Origin: Aphrophora alni
Lineage: Eukaryota; Arthropoda; Insecta; Hemiptera; Aphrophoridae
Length of the DNA: 64,000 bases
Assembly (NCBI GenBank): GCA_963513935.1
Contig: OY740774.1
Span: forward strand, 88,182,385 to 88,246,384
Direction of reading: 5' to 3'
Part shown: positions 55,326 to 64,000 of the stretch, piece by piece
How positions within the stretch are numbered: the first letter of the stretch is position 1
How the letters are laid out: each line of letters begins with the position of its first letter
Position numbers and translations under genes: made by a program
The notes under the pieces: generated by a model
Database searches by the model: none
The model's input: only the letters and a program-made list of their open reading frames with translations
What the model was told of the DNA's origin: nothing

Positions 55326-57393
55326 CAGGGTGTACAAAAGTCCTGCGCCAGTTTAATATTTTTTGTTTAAATGACACTGGAAAGTTGAAAACCTGGATTT
55401 ACACTATGAATTTAAAGAACTATTGTTGCACACCATGAGTGACAGTGTAAGACCGGGGGGGACGTCCCATAAGGAGTTCAAAGAAAATCTTAAATGAAAA
55501 CATAGGTCGAGTTGTACATCATTTTAAAGGGCTTTACTGGCAAAGTTTAATGCCGCAAACCGCACTTCAAAAGGTTGATTCAGTATAAAATGGCAGATGT
55601 TCAAAGGTTTTACTAAAAAAAGAGAGATGTTTACTAACCAAATGTTTTCAGAGTAAATGTTCGAATTGTTTTCCTCCAGCTATTTGACAGTTGGAAAGAT
55701 GCACATAAAAACTATTTACAGAATTTTGCAGGGCAACTGGAGGAAGCATTTGATATTCTTGAAGTATTCTTTGTCTCAGTTCATCTAAATTCTGAGGCTT
55801 TGTTTTGAAGACTTTGTTCTTAACGTAACCCCAAACAAAAAAGTCCAATGGAGACAGATCTGGTTAAAGCGCTGGACACTACAGTTTTCGCCTACCGATC
55901 CACCATTGTGGAAAAATAGCGTTTAAATATTCTCTTACTTTTATGCCATAGTGTGGTGGTGCTCCATACTATTGAAACCAGATATTCTGAAGATTTTTTC
56001 AAACATGTTTTGAAGTACTGGGATAATATCATTTTTGAGCAAATGTTGATATTATACAGTATTTAGATTGCCTTCTGTAAAGAAAGGACCTACCAACTAG
56101 GTACCTATCACACCAAGCCAGACATTTACCTTTTGTGGATGTTGCGTGTATGCCTCTAGCATCCATTGAGGATTACCATTGCTCCAGTAACGACAATTGT
56201 GCCTGTTTACGCTTTCATTTAGCATAAATTATCACTCGTCTGAAAGCACAATATTGTTTACAACAATTTCTCTGTTATCAATTTTGTTCATCATTGTTTC
56301 TCAAAATTCTAGCTATTGATCAAAGTCATCTTCGTTGAGCTCGTGCACCAAATGAACTTTTTAAGGCTTGAAATGAGATTGTCTCAGAATATTTTTAACA
56401 GACATAACTCGTCATTTCAGACGAGATGTCATGAATTTGTGCTGCTGAGTGTAGGGATTCCTGCGGGTTCTCAGTAAATGTCTGGAATACATCTAAAGAT
56501 GTTTGTTCATTTGTTGCAGTAGAAACCTGACCTTCAGGCCTTCCTGACCTACAACGATTGGAAACACTTCCCGTTTCCATAAAGTGTTTAACAATTCCCT
56601 CTAAAGTTTTTCTAAAAAATTGGTTGCCTCTCGGGAAAGTTGTCATTAAATAAATGGCATGCCTCCTCATGTGATCGTCTCTTGTTTCCCCAACCAACCA
56701 TCATGAGAAGTGTTATTCGTACACGTTCAAGCGACATAGTTGAAAAATTACAAGAAATATGACATACTCTTTTGAACAATGCGCACTGACAGAAAAGTAG
56801 GACAGCACTACTACAACAGGAAAACTCGAATACAATGAGTGGACTGGCTAAGTCCAAAGGGGCGACCTAAAGAATAAAATCTTCCTATTATAACTGATAC
56901 CGGGTTTTCCCTTTATTAATAAATTAGGACCAAATTGTTAACCCTTGTTGATAACTAACTTCATAATGTACTTTTGCAATATGACATGCATAGTGCAGTA
57001 TTTATAGCAGCATTCTTGTTTTGATTTATTAGTGCGCTATGATTGTGGCTACTAATAAAATTTCAGCCTACAACCAAGTAAAACCTTTGAACATCTGCTG
57101 TTTTGTACTAAATACAACATTTATAAACCATATATAGTATAAACCATTTGAAGTGGATTTTGCGGCATTAAACTCTGCCAGTAAAGCCCTTTAAAATGAT
57201 GTACAACTCAACCTATGCTTTCATTTAAGATTTTCTTTGTACTCCTGATGAGATGTCCTCCCTGGTCCTATGCTGTCACTCATGGTGTGCGACAATAGTT
57301 CTTTAGATTCATAGTGTAAGTTCAGGTTTTCAGCTTTCCAGTGTCATCCAAACAACAAATATTAAACCGATGCAGGACTTTTTGTTCAACCGA
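55326..57393 (-). mobile_element. Tc1/mariner-type element with ~300-bp TIRs
   Basis: The left arm (55326-55620) begins CAGGGTGTACAAAAGTCCTG. The right arm (about 57060-57393) is its complement, with shared blocks such as GTTTAATATTT, ATGACACTGGAAAG, GTACATCATTTTAAAGGGCT and CAGATGTTCAAAGGTTTTAC. The minus-strand transposase lies between them. Arm length, size of about 2.07 kb and the transposase type mark an insect Tc1/mariner-superfamily element. Confidence 0.9.
55648..56745 (-). pseudogene. Transposase of the 55.3-kb element, inactivated
   Basis: The N-terminus (from about 56740) reads MSLERVRITLLMMVGWGNKR then RSHEEACHLFNDNFPERQPI and, after a shift, TGSVSNRCRSGRPEG: the N-terminal HTH of this insect family. 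Middle: VLSDE (first catalytic region), NRHNCRYWSNGNP and KVNVWLGVIGT. C-terminus: WTFLFGV / MDFFVWGYVKNKVFKTKPQN then LDELRQRILQEY, with a degraded SDL just before it. At least three frame breaks and several stops. Confidence 0.9.
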
Positions 57394-57889
57394 TATATAT
57401 AAATTTCCTTTTATTTCCACTATTGTAAAAGGGGAAATGTTAGTTTTGCAATATAGCCGGTATGATTTTCAACATTTCACATGGATCACATGAATTGTAC
57501 AAAACATGTTAGTTGTTTGAAATGTGAGAAATCAAACACCAAATTATTATCTCTGTTTTGTTAAGCAGACGAAGCTTAGCATAATTTTTGTTTATTTATT
57601 ATACTTTTAGTAGAATGTTAATTTCTTAGTGTTGCTGTTTTTTGTTTCAAAAAATGTTTCCAAAATTAGAAGAAGCAAAAGAAAAATTGATGCGGAAAAA
57701 CAAGATCTATTATTGTAACCTAACCTAGACGTAATTCGTTTTTTTAGGTGGGAGTCACATTTTTATACAATTTTACTGATACTGATTTTTCTGTACCTAA
57801 ATTAAATTACTAATCAATCACAAAGGTCAGAATAAACTAAAAATATTTTCGAAAGTTAAATTCTTTTATTAATGCCCATCTGTAATGCA

Positions 57890-60885
57890 ATGCTTGTTTA
57901 AGATATTTACACTATACATCCCAATCCTGACCATTCATAAAGTCCTTGAACTCTGACAGTGATAATCTTTCTTTACCCAGATAAGATTGTCTATATTGAA
58001 CTAGTATCAAGCATTCTCCCACAAAATGGTAAACATCTTCATTCACCCCCATTATTACACAACAAACATAGATAATTTCTTCTTTCAACCCACGGTTTAA
58101 AATATAGATTAATGCACTCTACATTTAAATGCCCATTTTATTTCATGCAACTTATATTTGTTTTTATTACTATTAAAATATTGTTTTTCCCCTAGGTTAA
58201 AAGCTAGACTGGAGTAAATTTTATGGTATTTCCCATTTTTTGCTGCTAATAGAACCTGTCCCCTCTGTTGAAACTGATTTTATTCAATAAATATTTTAAC
58301 TCACTATTTTTTAAATTATGGTTATTTTCATCCCACATTTCTAAATTCTTGTCTACCCCCACTTCGTACTTAGACTCTAAATGTTTCCATTCTTTAAACC
58401 ATGAAATATTAGAAACACTCCAAACAAATATTTAAAATATAGCTTCAATGTATACAAATGCAGCTTATCTAGTCCCATTTCCAGATAAATGGCATGATTT
58501 GGTGTGTTTAAAGGTAAACCTAGTAATTTTTTTATAAAAAACCTAAATACTTTTTCAACACTATTGTATTTTCCTATAACCCCAAACTTGAGCTGCATAA
58601 CTTATTGTTGCTCTTTGAACTGCATGAAAACCTGATAATTTTATAGTTAGTGGAACATTTTTACACCCAATAAATTTAGACCAAACACAGTTAATACTAG
58701 CCTTGGCCATTGCTAATTTAGATTTATGATGGGTCTCGTAAGACAAATTCGGAGTTAAGTCAATCCTTAAATATCTATAACTGTTGCCGATTTCCCACCG
58801 TTTCTAAAAACTATCAATTTTGATTTTATTAAGATTACTCTTAGATTCCAGATGTTACAATATATATTTAACTTATCCACCATAGCCTGAAGACCTTCTG
58901 GCGAGGAGGACATAATAACTATATCGTCCACATAAAGCAGCACCCGATTACAAACCCCATTCCACAGCCCCCTCCAATGCCTCGTGTAGGTTCTTTAAAA
59001 AAAAAGTGAAATCAATAATGGGCTCAATAAACATCTCTGCCTTACTCCCATTTTCATTTCAAAACAATCTGACACACCAGTTCTGCACCATACCCCAGCC
59101 ACAGTTTCTTTGTATAAATTTTGAAGCACTCTCAATATCTTTGTTGATGTTACTCTTAAACATGATAGTTATAAAACAATGAATAACAATGAATGATAAT
59201 TATAAAGCAATATCTATTGTGTCAAACACTGCTGAGAAGTCTACAAAAAACAAAGTTTACCTTTCTTTTTAGCTAATCGTAAATTAATCATACTTACATG
59301 ATTAAATAAATTGTCCACGGTTGAATAACTTTTTCTAAAACTGGCCTGATACTCATTAATATATATATTTTTTTTTGTTCCCAATTTGTAAACCTATTCA
59401 AAATCATCCCGGTAAAAACCATTGTTAGGGTATTCATAAACGAAATGCCACGATAATTTTCTACCATATTTATATCACTTTTTTTTATACAAAGGGAATT
59501 TAATACTTTTTTGAACAAAACCGGCACTTTCCCTATTTCAAATATACGTTTGAAAGTTCCAGTATCTTTATCAAAACACTGTCTGCCGAGTTCTTAATAA
59601 ACTCTTCTACCATCAAATACAGGAGCTTTGTTATTTTTAGCTTTCGCTAGCACTATTTTAATTTCTGAAATTGCAAATTTTTCGAAGCACATACCTCACC
59701 TGCATTGCTCAAGAGCAAGAGTTAAACAAGGTCGAGAACTTCAATCCAATGACTCACTTCAATGTTCGCACCTACTCAGAATTGAATAGTTTTTAATGAA
59801 TTTATTAATTCCCATAATCCCATAGTATCTATGACACGTCTAAATGACTCCTCAATTGAACGATTATAATCATTACGTTTCCCGGCACATAGTGTTTTAT
59901 ATTCCTTATTTGCCTGTAAATACACATTTTTGTATACTGTGAATCCGTTTGGCGAAACTAATTTAACAACTTAAAAACCCTATTTCTTAATTTCGCACAA
60001 TCATTATCAAAGCATTTTTGTTTGAAAAATATCTTTCTAGAGTCTGTATTTCCCAAGCTTACACCCACATGAGCCGTGTCTCTAATACCTACAACTATTT
60101 GTTCTATCAAGTCTTGCGGGTCATCATCGATGTTAAATTGTTGTAGTCCAGTGTTTATTTTATCTGCAAAAAATTGTTCGTCATGTCTAGTTCATTTAAG
60201 TTTTGGCAATAAGGAAAGTATTACTTGTTTCCAGACAATCAATTACAGAATTACCTCTAGCATTAACAAAAGTAAATTCTCCATTTTTATCACCGCCTGT
60301 CCTCCCATTTAAAACAGTTTACCCAAAGTCCTCCCAGAAATCGATAATTTTTTTCCCACGTGAATTAATAATTTTATCTTTAGATTCCCTTAACCTGAAG
60401 ATATTATCTGAAACACTTTCTTCCGCTACTAAATCTTCTATGACCTGTCTATCTGCAATCTGTGCATTATAATCACCAATAATAATAAAGTTTTTGTCAT
60501 AGTTTTGAGACAACATTATATAATATTTCAAAATTTCTCTCCCAAATAATACAATTCAAATTCAATGGAAATCCATTTGAATTTGATAAAATTAATATTA
60601 TTAAAACTACAGAATGAAATTATAGCCTTAAAAGTAGAATTAAAAAAAAAAAATCCTTTCAGTATTCCTCCTATTGCTCTACCAAAAGCAGCCATTCTGG
60701 TTGTATAAACCCATTTCAATTCAAAATTACAAAAATACTTGTTAAAATACTTCTTGATCATCAACAAATGTTTCCAACAGAATAACTATATCAAAATTAA
60801 CAACTAAATTTAAAAAGTCTTTATCTTTAATAATTTTGGATTTAAGTCCTGCTACATTATAGGATACATATTTTTTTATACAGTT
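57890..60885 (-). mobile_element. Non-LTR retrotransposon (LINE), about 3 kb, inactivated
   Basis: Read on the minus strand. The endonuclease begins near 60885 (SYNVAGLKSKIIKDKDFLNL, FDIVILLETF), then GRAIGGILKGF and FIIIGDYNAQIADRQ (APE-type GDFNAR box, 60470). The RT has NMVENYRGISFMNT (59470), SFRKSYSTVDNLFNH, AKKKGKLCFL, MKMGVRQRCLLSPLL and LLYVDDIVIMSSSPEGLQAM (YVDD, 58930). The C-terminal part has ATISYAAQVWGY, KKLLGLPLNTPNHAIYLEMG and a CLLCNNGGE zinc knuckle (58070). All domains are present in order but broken by frameshifts. Clade not assigned. No A-tail or target duplication was made out. Confidence 0.92.
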
Positions 60886-60889
60886 ATCA

Positions 60890-63560
60890 ACTCAATATTT
60901 AACCTATACTAGTCCATTCTCTGAAGTCTAGGCCAAATTAAACTTGAAATATTAGAATTTTTTCTGTTAGGTTATTCTGATTTAACACTAGCGAAAGTTA
61001 AAAAAAAGCTTATAAAAATTTAACAAACCGTTATACACATTGTTCAATATTTCATAATTGTTGGACAAACTGACTGTAACAATAATAGTAATAAAATTGC
61101 ACATACCATTTACAATCACAAATTTGTAGAATATTCCATCGATTATAAATTTATTAATTTTTATGTTTAGATTTTATATAGGTATGAGATACAGGCTTAC
61201 CTTGAAAAGTGGCCCTTGGTATTACCTAGGAGTAGACAAATAAAATGCACACAATAAAACATTAATGTTCTGAAATATTTTTTAAACACGGTTCACTTTC
61301 TCAGTCAGTAGAGAGTATAAAAAGAAGACTAATAAATTGTTGTAGTTTGGTTGCAGAGGATAAATCTGTGTTGAGTGTTGAACCACAGATGAATGTTTTT
61401 TATTATTTTTGTTTTTGTTGTTATTCCATGTTTTAATCAATTATATAAATTTTAAGCGCTCTTGTTTTTTAGCTACATAAATGTTCTAAAGTAGACAATT
61501 TGATAGAATAACTTAAATTGTTTTAAGTTTTGTAAGGTTTAAAACAACATGATTTAAATATCTAATATATTTCGATTGGGGAGATGGTGAACTTTGATGG
61601 GGTGGTGGAGGCGCATCCATTTTTTCTTATCCGCAGAGTGTCACTTGCTGGTAGTCAGTTGAAGAGTGAGTGGATGTACTCGTCGAATAATTTTCTTTTT
61701 TACTGGGTTCAAGAAACTCTTCACCTAATCCTTTACTCTTGCAGAAGGTGACTTGACTAGTATTCATCCCATATTCTACCCAGACTTCTTATGAAGCCCA
61801 TGAGAGACCTTGGTATCAGGATCTCTAAGATTTTCAGGGTGCTACTAAATTCACTGAACTTCTGCTACTGAATGTTCTACCGCCTCCTTCTCAATAGATT
61901 GAAACCAATAGTTACCCTGTTCTACAAACTCCATATTATTGGTGTGATATCTCATTAAACAGTAACTAGTCAACATACCCTTTGACTTAATTTTTTTTTT
62001 TTTTCATAATCATGGAACTAGTTTCTGAATACTGTGAACACTTGTGATGAGTCATCGGTTTATGGATATGACTCCGAAAACAAAGTTGCAGTCATGTCAG
62101 TGCGGATTTTCAACATCCTAAATAAAGATATACGTAGGAACATCAAAGTTGGGTGTTTTCTTTCACTACAATAGGGAAGTACAACACAAGCCCAAAACTA
62201 AACATTACAACAGACTTTATGGTCCTCAGTTATCTTCGTGATGCTATACAGCATTAGAAACCATACTTGTAGAAGAACTTGGTAATTATAGTACGACAAT
62301 GTTAACTTCGAGCAAGATTAAGATGCGCAGTTGATGAGTTTGTGTATACTTGACATGACTGTTAGGAATAGGGAGAAGTGGAGGAAGTCTAATGGAACAG
62401 CTTGGAAAGAGAGGGAAAGAAAAAAATGACCGACTCATTGTATATATCAACAGTAGTTGTATCAGATCTTTGTATTATAGAGTCAAAATATTTTGTCATA
62501 TTGTGTTATATTCTGATAATTTATTATGCTTCAACCTAGATCAATTAATCGACTAGGCCAGGGAGTATCATTACTAAGTCAAAGTAAGTGTATTATTGTA
62601 AAGGAATAACAGAATTTAACAAATGTGGATTAAATGAGTCTTTTTCAACACCTGGAAAAACCCGTAGACGGTTAATTAAAAAGTAAAATATTGATAACTT
62701 TCAGAAAAGCGCATTACGAATTATAGTTCATAATTTCCATTTATAATTTTTATAACAAATGATGCGAGACTTGGTCAAAGTTATCTTTGTTGTACTTTTC
62801 CACATCTTATTGTATCTTGGTCAACCACAACACCCCTGTGGTATGCCTAATAATTCTCTACTCTTATTACCTGTTGCCCAAGCTGGTAATTTCACTATAA
62901 GATGGCCAATTTCATTAAAAATTAAAATCTGACAGATGTTAAGAACACTGTCACTCACAAGACGACTGCAGTGACTAGTGTTCTCTGCTGTCATCAAAGG
63001 TTGCTCTTCACCTTCAACCAGATGACACTTCTAGCGCTTCATTTCTTTCTGCAGGATATTTTTCATTCGTGTCAAATATTATTTAAAGAAATTTATATTT
63101 GATTTATAATTGATTTGAACATTGTGTTTTGGAAGAGTAAAATTATAATTTTGAAGAGCTCAGTCCAGGTTATCTAATTTCTTTTCTTTTTCTTGTTTAG
63201 GGGCTTAACACATTTTTTGCTACTGAAAAATGTATAATAATGTACCCAACATGCTAAAAAAATGTATAATGATTTACTTACTCTTAGGTGTATTTCGATG
63301 ATACATAGATATAATTTCTCAACATTTTTCAAAATATGACTTTCGTATGGTACTGAGATCTCGCATGTACCATTCTCGGTAATTGTACATTTTTACAGTA
63401 GTATAAAAACATATAATGTTGGTAATTATGTTTTTATATAATGTAGAACAGTTTTACACACTTTAAATTTAAAGAAAGGTTTTCTACAAAACGCCCACTC
63501 TCGAAACTAATGGTATAAAACAAATAATGTTTTATAAAAAATTAAAGCAATATTACATAC
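60890..63560. other. No gene recognised
   Basis: Unassigned AT-rich sequence. The missing last exon(s) of SMAP could lie here or beyond, but no Met/Gly/Pro/Gln-rich exon with splice sites was found. Stretches at 61620-61900 and 62040-62420 are less AT-rich; neither gave a family match by eye. Confidence 0.4.
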
Positions 63561-63574
63561 TAATTTTTTTTAAA

Positions 63575-64000
63575 CTTATTTACAATTACACTCATCGATC
63601 ACATTTTTATTGTCTGTTTGGTAATTTTTTGTGAAATTCATCAAAACATTTAATTATGTAAATTCCAAGTTCTCCTGGACACGTTTTACAAAAAAATATT
63701 GTGTCTAATCTCTTTCCATTTGTAGGGCATACCTGACAGTTTTTTTTCTATTTGTTATTTTTGTGTCACCTCTTGTAACATTTTTGGATAGCATGTGCTC
63801 AGGTTTCCTAACAAGGATCTCCATTCTAGGTGTGTCTTTCGATGGGAAAAGTTGGTTGATAAATGAATTTAATAAAAGCAGATATAGTGTGTGAACATAT
63901 TTTTATACCACCTAAGGTTCTTTCTCTATTGTGTAGTATGCCATCATTTGGTTTCCTCTATCTAATCCACTCGTAAATGCATTATCTTTTATGAGTTCGG
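63575..64000 (-). pseudogene. piggyBac transposase C-terminus (runs off the window)
   Basis: The minus strand near 63735-63600 reads NCQVCPTNGKRLDTIFFCKT followed by CPGELGIYIIKCFDEFHKKL and a stop. The CxxC...CxxC...C spacing and the CFDEFH end are the C-terminal cysteine-rich domain of piggyBac transposases. Further upstream (63985-63900) GLDRGNQMMAYYTIEK matches the GGVDxxDQMxxYYxxxRK motif that follows the third catalytic Asp. A stop after EKEP and shifts between the two parts show it is decayed. The N-terminal part lies beyond the right edge. The TTAA-flanked end was not located. Confidence 0.88.

Noticed and set aside
60890..63560. Missing last exon of SMAP
   Set aside because: Looked for a phase-0 exon rich in Met, Gly, Gln and ending in a stop; none with convincing acceptor and composition was found.

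Overview
The window is strongly AT-rich eukaryotic DNA with long introns and many dead transposons. It reads as arthropod, most likely insect: it has a BTB exon of the insect lola/tramtrack/broad type, one SMAP-type ArfGAP gene, and relics of Penelope, LINE, mariner, pogo/Tigger and piggyBac elements. I cannot name the species.

Only two host genes are recognisable. On the minus strand, 3314-3514 is the first coding exon of a BTB-domain protein whose remaining exons must lie to the left of the window. On the plus strand, 12527-53965 carries seven coding exons of a stromal membrane-associated protein (SMAP, an ArfGAP acting in clathrin-dependent traffic). They join in frame into 335 codons with an intact ArfGAP zinc finger, an arginine finger, a coiled basic linker and a clathrin box (LLGLD) whose last codon is split by intron 5. 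The last exon seen ends at a splice donor, so the C-terminus is further right or was not recognised. The two genes are divergent, about 9 kb apart.

Everything else is repeats. Left of SMAP (1-12500): a pogo-like deletion derivative, a Penelope-like (PLE) GIY-YIG relic, two inverted-repeat (foldback) elements, a LINE relic and a nested pair of foldback elements. Inside the SMAP introns: another large foldback, several LINE relics, a TIR element of about 0.8 kb, a near-complete pogo/Tigger element (21147-23313) that itself received a small retro-insertion, its deletion derivative at 28611, several mariner-type relics (one split by a pogo-like element), a 78-bp minisatellite of about 11 units just before exon 4, three tandem copies of a ~650-bp unit, PLE relics around 44 kb, and two dispersed families seen many times (a ~240-bp SINE-like family and an AT-rich family). 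Right of the last SMAP exon: a Tc1/mariner-type element with ~300-bp TIRs (55326-57393), a 3-kb LINE with endonuclease, RT and C-terminal domains (57890-60885, minus strand) and the C-terminus of a piggyBac transposase running off the right edge.

The most interesting pattern is a set of short motifs at PLE-type ends, each with a CTGANGA-like box, a short hairpin and a GAAA-like box. These look like minimal hammerhead ribozymes of several different PLE families (around 4.45, 7.03, 14.44, 18.94, 24.24, 29.14, 43.95, 44.85 and 47.05 kb, perhaps 51.15 kb). Cleavage activity cannot be judged by reading. Exon boundaries, TIR ends and repeat copy limits were all placed by eye.
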